NCBI RefSeq assembly: GCF_000263855.1
Contig: NZ_AJWX01000023.1
Location: forward strand, 1-64,000
Direction: 5' to 3'
DNA length: 64,000 nucleotides
Source of the DNA: Pseudomonas sp. M47T1
GTDB taxonomy: Bacteria > Pseudomonadota > Gammaproteobacteria > Pseudomonadales > Pseudomonadaceae
Below are positions 45,911 to 55,611 of the stretch, piece after piece. Under the pieces are notes generated by a model. It did not search any database and was not told the DNA's origin. It saw only the letters and a program-made list of their open reading frames with translations. The translations under genes and the position numbers were made by a program. Positions within the stretch are counted from its first letter, which is position 1; the number at the start of each line of letters is the position of its first letter.

Positions 45911-47065
45911 ATGCCGCTGCCCTCATTCAAAGAGCAATTCGCCGCCTTGATCGCAGCGCCATCGGTGAGTTGTACCCAGGCCAGCCTGGACCAGTCCAAC
46001 AAGCCGGTCATCGACCTGTTGGCCAGTTGGCTGGGCGACCTGGGCTTTGCCTGCGACATTCGTGAAGTGTTGCCTGGCAAGTTCAACCTGCTGGCCAGCC
46101 GTGGTACCGGCCCCGGTGGCCTGGTGCTGTCGGGCCACAGCGACACGGTGCCCTACGACGAAAAGCTCTGGCAGACCGACCCGCTCAAGCTCACCGAAGT
46201 GGATGGCCGCTGGGTAGGGCTGGGCAGTTGCGACATGAAGGGCTTCTTCGCCCTGATCATCGAGGCCGTGTTGCCGCTGCTTGCGCACGACTTCAAGCAG
46301 CCGCTGCTGATCCTGGCCACCTGCGACGAGGAAAGCTCCATGGCCGGCGCCAAGGCCCTGGCCGCGGCCGGCTGGCCATTGGGCCGCGCGGCGGTGATCG
46401 GCGAACCTACCGGGCTCAAGCCTATCCGCCTGCACAAGGGCGTGATGATGGAGCGCATCGACATTCTGGGGCGCAGCGGCCATTCCTCCGACCCAAGCCT
46501 TGGCCACAGCGCCATGGAAGCCATGCACGGCGCCATCAGCGAACTGATGGGCCTGCGCAAGCAGTGGCAGGTGGAATACAACAACCCGCAGTTCAGCGTG
46601 CCGCAACCCACCTTGAACTTCGGCTGCATTCATGGCGGTGACAACCCCAACCGAATCTGCGGCCAGTGCTCGCTGGAATTCGACCTGCGGCCCCTGCCGG
46701 GCATGGACCCCAAGGCACTGCGGGCGGCCATTCGCCAGAAGCTTGAGCCGCTGGCTGAACTGCACCAGGTGAAAATCGACTACGCACCGTTGTTCAGCGA
46801 AGTGCCGCCCTTCGAGCAGTCGGCCGACAGCGAGCTGGTACGGGTAGCCGAACGCCTGACCGGCCATCGGGCGGAAGCGGTGGCATTCGGCACCGAAGCA
46901 CCTTATCTTCAGCGCCTGGGTTGCGAGACCCTGATCCTGGGGCCGGGAGACATCGCCTGTGCTCACCAGCCCGGGGAATTCCTGGAAATGTCACGCTTGG
47001 AGCCTACTGTGCGTCTATTGCGTGAGTTGATCGAATATTACTGCCTGCAACCGGTCGGCCACTAA
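45911..47065 (+). CDS. argE: Acetylornithine deacetylase
   Basis: The 384-residue M20 metallopeptidase removes the acetyl group from N-acetylornithine to give ornithine. Zinc ligands and catalytic residues are in SGHSDTVP, GSCDMKGF, CDEESSMAG and GEPTGLKP in the first half, and AHQPGEF near the C-terminus. Two close ATGs exist; the one at 45911 has GGAG 7 bases upstream, while the one at 45905 is too close to it. argA, 131 bases downstream, supports the arginine assignment. Confidence 0.93.
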   Translation: MPLPSFKEQFAALIAAPSVSCTQASLDQSNKPVIDLLASWLGDLGFACDIREVLPGKFNLLASRGTGPGGLVLSGHSDTVPYDEKLWQTDPLKLTEVDGRWVGLGSCDMKGFFALIIEAVLPLLAHDFKQPLLILATCDEESSMAGAKALAAAGWPLGRAAVIGEPTGLKPIRLHKGVMMERIDILGRSGHSSDPSLGHSAMEAMHGAISELMGLRKQWQVEYNNPQFSVPQPTLNFGCIHGGDNPNRICGQCSLEFDLRPLPGMDPKALRAAIRQKLEPLAELHQVKIDYAPLFSEVPPFEQSADSELVRVAERLTGHRAEAVAFGTEAPYLQRLGCETLILGPGDIACAHQPGEFLEMSRLEPTVRLLRELIEYYCLQPVGH

Positions 47066-47195
47066 ACGCCGACGTTGCTCATTCGTAGAGATAAAGAGGA
47101 GAGTCCGCGTGTTGCCAAGCCTGTTACGACGATAACCAGCAGCCTGCTGTGCGTTCCCACGTTGCTCGTCCACTTTTTTACAGGCTTTTGAAGTT

Positions 47196-48497
47196 ATGCC
47201 CGAATACGTCAATTGGCTCCGTCACGCCTCTCCGTACATCAACGCCCACCGGGACTGCACCTTCGTGGTCATGCTGCCCGGCGATGGCATCGAACACCCC
47301 AACTTCGGCAACATCGTCCACGACCTGGTGCTGTTGCACAGCCTGGGCGTGCGCCTGGTGCTGGTGCACGGTTCGCGCCCGCAGATCGAAAGCCGCCTGG
47401 CCGCCCGTGGGCTCACCCCGCACTACCATCGCGGCTTGCGCATTACCGATGCCGCCACCCTGGAGTGCGTGGTGGACGCGGTGGGTGCCTTGCGCATCGC
47501 CATCGAGGCGCGCCTGTCCATGGACATGGCCTCGTCGCCCATGCAGGGCGCGCGCCTGCGCGTGGCCAGCGGTAACCTGGTCACCGGCCGGCCCATTGGC
47601 GTGCTCGAAGGCATCGATTACCACCACACCGGCGAAGTACGCCGGGTTGATCGCAAGGGCATCAATCGCCTGCTGGACGAGCGCTCCATCGTGCTGCTGT
47701 CGCCGCTGGGTTACTCGCCCACCGGTGAAGTGTTCAACATTGCCTGTGAAGACGTGGCCACCCGCGCGGCCATTGATCTGGAAGCCGACAAGCTGTTGCT
47801 TTTTGGCGAAGATCACGGCCTGATCGGTGAAAATGGCAAGCTGGTGCGCGAATTGCGCCCGCAACAGGTGCCTGCGCACCTGGAGCGCCTGGGCATGGAA
47901 AACTACCAGGCCGAGTTGCTCGATGCCGCCGCGCAAGCGTGCAAGGGCGGCGTGGGCCGCAGTCATATCGTCAGCTATGTGGAAAACGGCGCGCTGTTGA
48001 CCGAGCTGTTCACCCGCGACGGTGGCGGCACATTGGTTGCCCAGGAACAGTTCGAGCAGGTACGCGAGGCGACGATCGAAGACGTTGGCGGGCTGTTGGA
48101 CCTGATCAGCCCGCTGGAAGAACAGGGCATCCTGGTGCGTCGTTCCCGCGAGGTGCTGGAGCGCGAGATCGAGCAATTCAGTGTGGTTGAGCGCGAAGGC
48201 ATGATCATCGCTTGCGCGGCCCTGTACCCCATTGCCGATTCTGAAGCCGGTGAGTTGGCCTGCCTGGCGGTAAATCCTGAGTACCGCCATGGCGGTCGTG
48301 GTGATGAGCTGCTGGAGCGCATTGAAGCCCGTGCACGGGAAATGGGGCTCAATACCCTGTTCGTACTGACGACCCGCACGGCGCACTGGTTCCGCGAGCG
48401 CGGTTTCGAGCCCAGCGGCGTAGAGCGCCTGCCAGCGGCACGGGCGTCGCTGTACAACTACCAGCGCAACTCGAAAATCTTCGAAAAAGCGCTGTAG
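47196..48497 (+). CDS. argA: N-acetylglutamate synthase
   Basis: The 433-residue protein has an N-terminal amino acid kinase-like domain (VMLPGDGIEHPNFGNIVHDLVLLHSLG, VLVHGSRPQIESRL) and a C-terminal GNAT domain from about residue 290 with GELACLAVNPEYRHGGRGDELL as the CoA-binding loop. This is the classical ArgA architecture for the first step of arginine synthesis, subject to arginine feedback at the kinase-like domain. It follows argE on the same strand; the 130-base gap has no gene. Confidence 0.96.
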   Translation: MPEYVNWLRHASPYINAHRDCTFVVMLPGDGIEHPNFGNIVHDLVLLHSLGVRLVLVHGSRPQIESRLAARGLTPHYHRGLRITDAATLECVVDAVGALRIAIEARLSMDMASSPMQGARLRVASGNLVTGRPIGVLEGIDYHHTGEVRRVDRKGINRLLDERSIVLLSPLGYSPTGEVFNIACEDVATRAAIDLEADKLLLFGEDHGLIGENGKLVRELRPQQVPAHLERLGMENYQAELLDAAAQACKGGVGRSHIVSYVENGALLTELFTRDGGGTLVAQEQFEQVREATIEDVGGLLDLISPLEEQGILVRRSREVLEREIEQFSVVEREGMIIACAALYPIADSEAGELACLAVNPEYRHGGRGDELLERIEARAREMGLNTLFVLTTRTAHWFRERGFEPSGVERLPAARASLYNYQRNSKIFEKAL

Positions 48498-48520
48498 GCT
48501 CGCTCGATAACCGCGTCGAA

Positions 48521-48588
48521 CCCTTCGCGGGCACTGCCCGCTCCTTCAAGAATTGCGATCTTTAGGAGCGGGCTGTGCCCGCGAAGGG
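48521..48588. repeat. REP-like inverted pair after argA
   Basis: A 25-base arm starting CCCTTCGCGGGCAC and its inverted copy ending GTGCCCGCGAAGGG differ at one position. They flank about 20 bases between convergent argA and gshA. The GCGGGC-type core is a common Pseudomonas REP. Confidence 0.85.
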
Positions 48589-48602
48589 CGCGCCGCGAGG
48601 TA

Positions 48603-50186
48603 TCAGTTGCTGATTGCCAGGATACTGGCCTGGTAGGAGCCCACGAAAGTATCGAAATCGCCTACCTCGGTCTGCTCCAGTTCAGCCTGCTGAGCAATGG
48701 ACTTGCGCGCCATTTCCTCGAACTTCGCCTGTTCTTCCACGCTCAGTGACTGGCTGCGGAAGTATTCGGCGTGGGCCTGGCTCTGGCGCAGCGAGAACTG
48801 CGTGAAGCTTTCCTTGTGCTGGGCCATGCTTGCCAACACCTGCGCCGAAGGCGTGAGTGAAGGGTCGCTGACCTTGGCGCGCTGGGCGGCCAGGGCCTTG
48901 GCGTGCTCGTCGCCGCCATGGCTCTGGTCGAGCAACTCGGCGAGGGGCGCGATCTGGTCCAGCAGGTCGCTGGCCCATTGCTTGAGTTCCACCTGCTGCC
49001 CATCGCGCTGCAATTGCAGGCCAGGCTTGCGACCTTCCTTGACCACGCTGAGGAAGTTGTTGGTGGCGCCGCCGCATTCGACGCTTTCCAGCAGCGGGCT
49101 TTCCTGCAAGGCGCAGTACAGCAGGAAGGCGTCCAAAAAACGTGCTTCGGGCAGGTCGACGCCGGTGGGCAGGAACGGGTTGATGTCCAGGCAGCGCACT
49201 TCAACGTACTGCACGCCGCGGGCCATCAGCGCCTGGATAGGCCGCTCGCCGGTGTAGGTCACGCGTTTGGGGCGGATGTTGGAGTAGTACTCGTTCTCGA
49301 TCTGCAGGATGTTGGTGTTCAACTGAACCCATTCGCCATCCTTGTGCGTGCCGATTTCCACGTACGGGGCATAGGGCGTGGCCACGGCCTTGCGCAGGCT
49401 GTCGGTGTAGCTGGCCAGGTCGTTGTAGCACGGCGTAAGCCCGGCTTGGGCGTTGCTCTGGTAACCCAGGTCGCTCATGCGCAGGCTGGTGGCGTAGGGC
49501 AGGTACAGGGTGTCGGCATCCAGCTGTTCGAGCTGGTGGCCGCGGCCGCGCAGGAAACCTGCGTCCAGGGCCGGCGAGGCACCGAACAGGTACATCAGCA
49601 GCCAGCTGTAGCGACGGAAGTTGCGGATCAGTGCAATGTAGGCCGATGACTGATAGTCACGGTCGCTCTGCACGGCGCCTTCGGCTTCGCGCAGCAGCGG
49701 CCACAGCTGCTCGGGCAGCGAGAAATTGTAGTGAATGCCGGCGATGCACTGCATGGTGCGGCCGTAGCGCAGGGCCAGGCCCTGGCGGTACACGTACTTG
49801 AGCTGGCCGATGTTGGAGGTGCCGTAATAGGCAATCGGAATATCTTCCTCGGCCGGCAGCGGGCAGGGCATCGAGGGGCTCCAGAGGAACTCGTTGCCCA
49901 GCTTGGAATAGGCGAAGCGGTGGATCTTGTCCAGGCTTTGCAGGGTCTGCGCCGGGTCGCTCAAGGCTGGGGTAATGAACTCCAGCAGCGATTCGGAATA
50001 GTCCGTGGTGATCTGTTCGTTGGTCAGCGCGGCGCCCAGCGCTTCGGGGTGCGGCGTTTGCGCCAGGCGGCCTTGGGCCGTGACGCGCAGGCATTCGCGC
50101 TCGATGCCGTGCAGGCAGTGCTCGAGCAGGGTCAGGTTGGCTCGCTCGCCCAAGAGGCGCAGGCGGCGGTTGAGAATTTCGCTCAA
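48603..50186 (-). CDS. gshA: Glutamate-cysteine ligase
   Basis: The 527-residue class I ligase makes gamma-glutamylcysteine, the first step of glutathione synthesis. It has HGIERECLRV near residue 27, TDYSESLLEFITP near 60, QCIAGIHYNFSLPE near 145 and VEVRCLDINPF near 330, which are ATP/glutamate-binding segments of the E. coli type. The start is set at the TTG at 50186 (MSEILNRRL), because AAGGA lies 7 bases before it; the upstream GTG at 50201 would sit ahead of that ribosome site. Confidence 0.95.
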   Translation of the reverse strand: MSEILNRRLRLLGERANLTLLEHCLHGIERECLRVTAQGRLAQTPHPEALGAALTNEQITTDYSESLLEFITPALSDPAQTLQSLDKIHRFAYSKLGNEFLWSPSMPCPLPAEEDIPIAYYGTSNIGQLKYVYRQGLALRYGRTMQCIAGIHYNFSLPEQLWPLLREAEGAVQSDRDYQSSAYIALIRNFRRYSWLLMYLFGASPALDAGFLRGRGHQLEQLDADTLYLPYATSLRMSDLGYQSNAQAGLTPCYNDLASYTDSLRKAVATPYAPYVEIGTHKDGEWVQLNTNILQIENEYYSNIRPKRVTYTGERPIQALMARGVQYVEVRCLDINPFLPTGVDLPEARFLDAFLLYCALQESPLLESVECGGATNNFLSVVKEGRKPGLQLQRDGQQVELKQWASDLLDQIAPLAELLDQSHGGDEHAKALAAQRAKVSDPSLTPSAQVLASMAQHKESFTQFSLRQSQAHAEYFRSQSLSVEEQAKFEEMARKSIAQQAELEQTEVGDFDTFVGSYQASILAISN

Positions 50187-50385
50187 GTTGGATTCCTTCA
50201 CGCGTCAGTCGCCCCAATATGGGGGTAGAGTTGACGGTCTACAAGGGTGACGAAAGGAACCGGCGTTGTCGCCTGGTCATACTGCTTAGTGTCAGACATT
50301 TCGCCAGACGTTCAGCTTTTCCCAGGTAGTCGATTCCGGCACCGCGTACGCAGTGCCGAAATTAACTCATTAGGGATACAAATCG

Positions 50386-50769
50386 CTAGAGAACCACGAA
50401 GGTCCCTTGCGCTTTGGCCATCAGTTTGTCGCCCTGAAGCACTTCGGCGTCGACAACCAATGTGCGCTTGCCGCCGTGAACCACGGTGGCCACGCACACC
50501 ACCTCGCCCTGAGCCACCGGGCGCATGTAGTTGATCTTGCATTCCAGGGTCACGCTTTGCTGATCGAAGCCGTGATGGCTGGAGCATGCCAGGCCCATGG
50601 TGATGTCCACCAGGCTGAACAAGGCCCCGCCATGCATCACCTGGCCACGATTGCGCAGGTGCGGTTCCAGCGCCAGGGCCACCTCGGCAACGCCTTTGTC
50701 CAGGCGTTGCAGGCGGCAGCCCAATAGCTGGCTGAAGGCGCTGTGCACCAGCGCTTCAGGGATGTCCAT
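50386..50769 (-). CDS. PaaI-like hotdog thioesterase
   Basis: The 127-residue protein has the single hotdog fold of the 4HBT superfamily, with NRGQVMHGGALFSLVDITMG near residue 40 as the thioesterase motif and a typical SVTLECKINYMRP strand. Such proteins hydrolyse acyl-CoAs; the substrate is unknown. It starts within the tex stop codon (TGATG), so it is translationally coupled to tex. Confidence 0.9.
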   Translation of the reverse strand: MDIPEALVHSAFSQLLGCRLQRLDKGVAEVALALEPHLRNRGQVMHGGALFSLVDITMGLACSSHHGFDQQSVTLECKINYMRPVAQGEVVCVATVVHGGKRTLVVDAEVLQGDKLMAKAQGTFVVL

Positions 50770-53090
50770 CAGCGTTTCTTCAACTGCTTGGCGTTGGCGA
50801 ACAGCGAAGCCATGGCGTTATTGGCCGGGGCTGGCGCAGGCTCTTTCTGACGGGCAGGCGCGCCTTGCTGGCGTGGCGCGGAACCTGGGCGGCTGCCACG
50901 GGCACCGTCGACTTTCTCGCCCGGGGTGTCGCCCATGCGCATCGACAGGCCCACGCGTTTGCGGGGGATATCGACTTCCATGACCTTGACCTTCACCACG
51001 TCGCCGGCCTTCACCGCTTCGCGCGGGTCCTTGATGAACTTCTCCGACAGCGCCGAGATATGAACCAGCCCGTCCTGGTGTACACCGATATCGACGAAGG
51101 CACCGAAGTTGGTCACGTTGGTGACCACGCCTTCGAGAATCATCCCCGGCTCCAGGTCCTTGAGGTCTTCGACGCCGTCCTGGAAGGCGGCTGTCTTGAA
51201 CTCGGGGCGCGGGTCGCGGCCCGGCTTGTCCAGTTCCTGGAGGATGTCGGTGACCGTAGGCAGGCCGAAGGTTTCGTCGGTGAACTTCTTAGGGTCCAGG
51301 CGCTTGAGGAACGCACCGTCGCCGATCAGCGAGCGGATGTCGCGGTCGGTTTCGGCGGCAATGCGTTGCACCAATGGGTAGGCTTCCGGGTGCACGGCGG
51401 AGGCGTCCAGCGGGTTGTCGCCGTTCATCACGCGCAGGAAGCCTGCGGCTTGTTCAAAGGTTTTCTCGCCCAGGCGGCTGACTTTCTTCAGCGCCGCGCG
51501 GGTCTTGAACGCGCCGTGCTCGTCGCGGTGGGCAACGATGTTCTGCGCCAGGGTGCTGTTGAGGCCCGAGATACGCGCCAGCAAGGCCACCGAGGCGGTG
51601 TTCACGTCCACGCCCACGGCGTTCACGCAGTCTTCCACCACGGCGTCCAGGCCACGCGCCAGCTTGAGCTGCGACACGTCGTGCTGATACTGGCCAACAC
51701 CGATGGACTTCGGATCGATCTTCACCAGCTCGGCCAGCGGGTCCTGCAGGCGACGAGCGATGGACACGGCGCCACGGATCGACACGTCCAGGTCCGGAAA
51801 TTCCTTGGCTGCCAGTTCCGAGGCCGAGTACACCGAAGCGCCCGCCTCGGAGACCATGACCTTGGTCATTTTCAGACCTGGGTATTTTTTGATCAGGTCG
51901 GCGGCCAGCTTGTCGGTTTCGCGGCTGGCGGTACCGTTGCCGATGGCAATCAGGTCAACCGAGTGCTTGGCGCACAGGGCGGCCAGCACGGCGATGGTCT
52001 GGTCCCACTTGTTGTGTGGCACGTGCGGGTAGACGGTGGCAGTGTCCAGCACCTTGCCAGTGGCATCCACCACGGCCACCTTGCAGCCGGTACGCAGGCC
52101 CGGGTCCAGGCCCAGGGTAGCGCGCGGGCCCGCCGGGGCAGCCAGCAGCAGGTCATGCAGGTTGTGGGCGAATACGTTGATGGCCTCGGCTTCGGCGCTA
52201 TCGCGCAGTTCGCCGAACAGATCGGTCTCCAAGTGGGTGTAGAGCTTGACCTTCCAGGTCCAGCGCACTACTTCGCCCAGCCATTTGTCGGCAGGCCGGT
52301 TCTGGTTTTTCAGGCTGAAATGTTCGCCGATCATCATTTCGCACGGGTGCAGGGTGCCCGGCGCTTCCTCGCCCACTTTCAGCGCGCAGCTGAGCACACC
52401 TTCGTTGCGGCCGCGGAAAATCGCCAGGGCGCGGTGCGACGGCATGCTCTTGAGCGGTTCGTCGTGTTCGAAGTAGTCGCGGAACTTGGCGCCTTCCTCT
52501 TCCTTGCCGGCCACCACGCGGGCACTGATGGTGGCTTCCTGCTTGAGGAAACCGCGCAGCTTTTCCAGTAGCTTGGCGTCTTCGGCAAAGCGCTCCATCA
52601 GAATATACTTGGCGCCTTCCAGGGCCGCCTTGGTGTCGGCCACGCCCTTGTCGGCGCTGACAAAGCGGGCAGCCTCGGCTTCGGGGTTGAGCATCGGGTC
52701 GGCCAGCAGGCCGTCAGCCAGCTCGCCCAGGCCGGCTTCCAGGGCGATCTGGCCCTTGGTGCGACGCTTCTGCTTATAAGGCAGGTAAAGGTCTTCGAGG
52801 CGGGTCTTGGTGTCGGCCAGGTTGATGTCGCGGGCCAGTTCAGGCGTCAGCTTGCCTTGTTCTTCAATGCTGGCCAGGATGCTGGCGCGGCGATCGTCGA
52901 GCTCGCGCAGGTAGCGCAGGCGTTCTTCCAGGTTGCGCAGTTGCGTGTCGTCCAGGCTGCCGGTCACTTCTTTGCGGTAGCGGGCGATAAAAGGCACCGT
53001 GGAGCCTTCGTCCAAAAGAGCCACGGCCGCGTCGACCTGTTGCGGGCGGACGCCGAGTTCTGCGGCGATGCGGCTGTTGATGCTGTCCAT
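50769..53090 (-). CDS. tex: Tex family S1 RNA-binding protein
   Basis: The 773-residue protein has the full Tex layout: N-terminal helices (VPFIARYRKEVTGSLDDTQLRNLEERL near residue 30), a YqgFc nuclease-like domain (LGLDPGLRTGCKVAVVD near 325), helix-hairpin-helix motifs (NTASVALLARISGLNSTLAQNIVAHRDEHG near 500) and a C-terminal S1 domain (GMILEGVVTNVTNFGAFVDIGVHQDGLVHIS near 650). Tex is an accessory transcription factor. The ATG at 53090 is chosen; the longer frame is not supported. It precedes the coupled thioesterase. Confidence 0.96.
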   Translation of the reverse strand: MDSINSRIAAELGVRPQQVDAAVALLDEGSTVPFIARYRKEVTGSLDDTQLRNLEERLRYLRELDDRRASILASIEEQGKLTPELARDINLADTKTRLEDLYLPYKQKRRTKGQIALEAGLGELADGLLADPMLNPEAEAARFVSADKGVADTKAALEGAKYILMERFAEDAKLLEKLRGFLKQEATISARVVAGKEEEGAKFRDYFEHDEPLKSMPSHRALAIFRGRNEGVLSCALKVGEEAPGTLHPCEMMIGEHFSLKNQNRPADKWLGEVVRWTWKVKLYTHLETDLFGELRDSAEAEAINVFAHNLHDLLLAAPAGPRATLGLDPGLRTGCKVAVVDATGKVLDTATVYPHVPHNKWDQTIAVLAALCAKHSVDLIAIGNGTASRETDKLAADLIKKYPGLKMTKVMVSEAGASVYSASELAAKEFPDLDVSIRGAVSIARRLQDPLAELVKIDPKSIGVGQYQHDVSQLKLARGLDAVVEDCVNAVGVDVNTASVALLARISGLNSTLAQNIVAHRDEHGAFKTRAALKKVSRLGEKTFEQAAGFLRVMNGDNPLDASAVHPEAYPLVQRIAAETDRDIRSLIGDGAFLKRLDPKKFTDETFGLPTVTDILQELDKPGRDPRPEFKTAAFQDGVEDLKDLEPGMILEGVVTNVTNFGAFVDIGVHQDGLVHISALSEKFIKDPREAVKAGDVVKVKVMEVDIPRKRVGLSMRMGDTPGEKVDGARGSRPGSAPRQQGAPARQKEPAPAPANNAMASLFANAKQLKKR

Positions 53091-53331
53091 AAGACCACCT
53101 GACCAATTGTAAATGCAGAGCCGCCGGCCGGGGCTGGCGATCACGAACCGCCGGGCGCGCCCGACGTAAAAGGGGCGCATTATAACCAGCGATGCAAGCT
53201 TGGGGGATGCTGGCAAAGTCACCCGTCGGCGCGTCTGTCATGGCAACCCAGGTAAAATCTGCTAACAATGCACACAGCACACTGATTCGGTAGCTGCGCC
53301 ATAATGCATGCCGAGATCAAAGGAGTAAGCC

Positions 53332-54063
53332 ATGAGCAGTACTGCACAAGCACCAAAGATTCTGATTGTCGACGACGATCAGGTCATCCGTGATCGGCTG
53401 GTGCGCTTCCTCACCGAACACACTGAATTCAACATCCGTGCCGTGGGTGACACCAAGGAAATGGACCGCCTGCTGGCGCGTGAGTCCTATAACCTGATCG
53501 TGCTGGACCTGATGCTGCCCGGCGAAGACGGCCTGACCGCCGCCGCACGCCTGCGCCGCGGAAAGACCAACCCGGTGCCGGTGATCATGCTTACCGCCAA
53601 GGGCGATGACCAGGACCGTATTCGCGGCCTTGAGCATGCCGACGACTACCTGGGCAAGCCGTTCAACCCCCATGAACTGGTGGCGCGCATCAAGGCCGTG
53701 CTGTTCCGCCGCGTAGCCCCGGTGCCCGGCGCGCCCGCCAGCGAGGACGAGGTGGTCACCTTTGGCGACTACTCTCTGTCGCTGGCCACCCGCGAGTTGA
53801 CGCGGGGTAACGAGGTGCACATGCTGACCACGGGCGAGTTCGCTGTGCTCAAGGCTCTGGTAATGCACGCACGCGAGCCGCTGACCCGTGACAAGCTGAT
53901 GAACCTGGCCCGCGGTCGGGAATGGGACGCGCTGGAACGTTCCATCGACGTGCAGATTTCCCGTCTGCGTCGTTTGATCGAGCCCGATCCGTCCAAACCG
54001 CGCTATATCCAGACTGTCTGGGGCGTTGGCTACGTGTTCGTGCCGGATGGCGACAGCAAGTGA
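53332..54063 (+). CDS. ompR: Osmolarity response regulator OmpR
   Basis: The 243-residue protein has a receiver domain with Asp59 in LIVLDLMLPGEDG, Thr88 and Lys109, and a C-terminal winged helix (ELTRGNEVHMLTTGEFAVLKALV, then ISRLRRLIEPDP..RYIQTVWGVGYVF). It controls porin genes with EnvZ, encoded downstream. An oddity: GLEHADDY near residues 99-106 lacks one residue compared with the usual GLE-x-GADDY, in the alpha4-beta5 region that takes part in dimerisation; the loop before beta4 has one residue more than in E. coli. It begins the ompR-envZ operon. Confidence 0.94.
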   Translation: MSSTAQAPKILIVDDDQVIRDRLVRFLTEHTEFNIRAVGDTKEMDRLLARESYNLIVLDLMLPGEDGLTAAARLRRGKTNPVPVIMLTAKGDDQDRIRGLEHADDYLGKPFNPHELVARIKAVLFRRVAPVPGAPASEDEVVTFGDYSLSLATRELTRGNEVHMLTTGEFAVLKALVMHAREPLTRDKLMNLARGREWDALERSIDVQISRLRRLIEPDPSKPRYIQTVWGVGYVFVPDGDSK

Positions 54064-54074
54064 CGGGGCATTTG

Positions 54075-54147
54075 TAGGAGCGAGCCGTCCCGGCGCGGCC
54101 AGGAAGGCTCGTTATCCGCAATCAGTGCGAGCGGCGCTCGCTCCTGC
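54075..54147. repeat. REP-like inverted pair between ompR and envZ
   Basis: TAGGAGCGAGC and its inverted partner GCTCGCTCCT lie about 50 bases apart between ompR and envZ, unusual in being inside an apparent operon where it could modify the relative expression of the two genes. Confidence 0.7.
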
Positions 54148-54167
54148 AAAGTTTATGGCTGCTGTTT

Positions 54168-55481
54168 ATGAAGACCCCCGTATGGTTCCCCCAGAGTTTC
54201 TTTGCCCGCACATTGTGGCTGGTACTCATCGTCGTGCTGTTTTCCAAGGCGCTGACCCTGGTTTATCTGTTGATGAACGAGGATGTGCTAGTTGATCGGC
54301 AGTACAGCCACGGCGTCGCGCTGACCCTTCGGGCCTACTGGGCTGCCGACGAAGATGACCGTGAACGCATTGCCGACGCCGCCGGGTTGATCCGCGTGGT
54401 GGGTGGCGGTGTGCCCGAGGGCGAGCAGCACTGGCCGTACAGCGCCATCTACCAGCGCCAGATGCAGGCCGAGCTGGGTGCCGACACCGAAGTGCGCCTG
54501 CGCGTGCATGCGCCTCCCGCGTTGTGGGTGCGCGCGCCCAGCCTGGGGGCTGGCTGGCTGAAGGTGCCGTTGTACCCGCACCCGCTTCGCGGGCAGAAAA
54601 TATGGAATGTGCTGGGCTGGTTCCTGGCCATCGGCCTGCTGTCCACGGCCTCGGCCTGGATATTCGTGCGCCAGCTAAGCCAGCCGCTCAAGCGCCTGGT
54701 GTTCGCCGCCCGGCAAGTGGGGCAGGGGCGCAGCGTACGCTTGCCCATCAGTGACACGCCCAGCGAAATGACCGAGGTGTACCGCGCCTTCAACCAGATG
54801 GCCGAAGACGTCGAGCAGGCTGGGCGCGAGCGCGAACTGATGCTGGCGGGGGTGTCCCACGACTTGCGCACGCCATTGACCCGCTTGCGGCTGTCCACCG
54901 AGTTCATGGACCCGTCCAGTGACCTGGCGGCGGACATGCAGCGCGACATCGAAGACATGGATGCCATCCTCGACCAGTTTCTGGCTTTCATTCGCGACGG
55001 CCGTGACGAAGCCATCGAGGAAGTAGACCTGGCCCAGCTGGTGCAGGAAACCGTGGCGCCCTTCAACCAGCCGCAAGAGCGCGTGCGCCTCTGCCTGGAG
55101 CCTATTCCGCCATTCCCGTTGCGGCGCGTGTCGATGAAACGGCTGCTCACCAACCTGATCGGCAATGCGCTGCATCATGCCGGTGATGGCGTTGAAGTAG
55201 CGGCCTACGTGTCGGGCGACAACAGCGCCCCCTACGTGGTGCTCAGCGTGCTGGACCGTGGCGCGGGCATTCTCGAGGAGGAACTGGCAAGCATCTTCGA
55301 CCCGTTCATTCGTGGCGATCGTGCCCGCAGTGGCAAGGGCACCGGCCTGGGGTTGGCCATCGTCAAGCGCATAGCCGCCATGCATGGCGGCAATGTCGAA
55401 CTGCGCAACCGCTCTGGCGGCGGCCTGGAAGCCCGCGTGCGCTTGCCGCTGGGGCTGATGCTACCCCGCGACGCGGTCTGA
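54168..55481 (+). CDS. envZ: Osmosensor histidine kinase EnvZ
   Basis: The 437-residue inner membrane kinase has a membrane helix at about residues 13-35, a periplasmic domain, a second helix near 147-167, a HAMP domain, and the phospho-acceptor His231 in GVSHDLRTPLTRLRLS. The HATPase domain shows the N box LIGNALHHAG near 333, G1 box LDRGAGIL and GTGLGLAIVKRIAAMHGG near 390. It phosphorylates OmpR. The REP pair lies between the two genes, and a repeat follows its stop. Confidence 0.95.
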   Translation: MKTPVWFPQSFFARTLWLVLIVVLFSKALTLVYLLMNEDVLVDRQYSHGVALTLRAYWAADEDDRERIADAAGLIRVVGGGVPEGEQHWPYSAIYQRQMQAELGADTEVRLRVHAPPALWVRAPSLGAGWLKVPLYPHPLRGQKIWNVLGWFLAIGLLSTASAWIFVRQLSQPLKRLVFAARQVGQGRSVRLPISDTPSEMTEVYRAFNQMAEDVEQAGRERELMLAGVSHDLRTPLTRLRLSTEFMDPSSDLAADMQRDIEDMDAILDQFLAFIRDGRDEAIEEVDLAQLVQETVAPFNQPQERVRLCLEPIPPFPLRRVSMKRLLTNLIGNALHHAGDGVEVAAYVSGDNSAPYVVLSVLDRGAGILEEELASIFDPFIRGDRARSGKGTGLGLAIVKRIAAMHGGNVELRNRSGGGLEARVRLPLGLMLPRDAV

Positions 55482-55490
55482 CCCCCGTAC

Positions 55491-55587
55491 AAGCTGCCGC
55501 AGGCTGCGAAGGCCCGCATAGCGGGCCCGCGACCGATATCACACCGCCGAGGTCCTACGGACCTTTCCGCAACCTTTCGGCAGCTCC
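55491..55587 (+). repeat. Copy 3 of the AGCTGCCGC...GGCTGCGAA repeat, with inverted partner
   Basis: AAGCTGCCGCAGGCTGCGAA opens this copy and a degenerate inverted arm ending CGGCAGCT closes it at about 55587, so it forms a paired unit. It lies after envZ and before convergent rimK. Confidence 0.75.
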
Positions 55588-55611
55588 AATAATCGGCCCC
55601 ATTACGCGGGG

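Noticed and set aside
47178..48386. 402-codon minus-strand frame opposite argA
   Set aside because: Shadow frame; argA has both expected domains.
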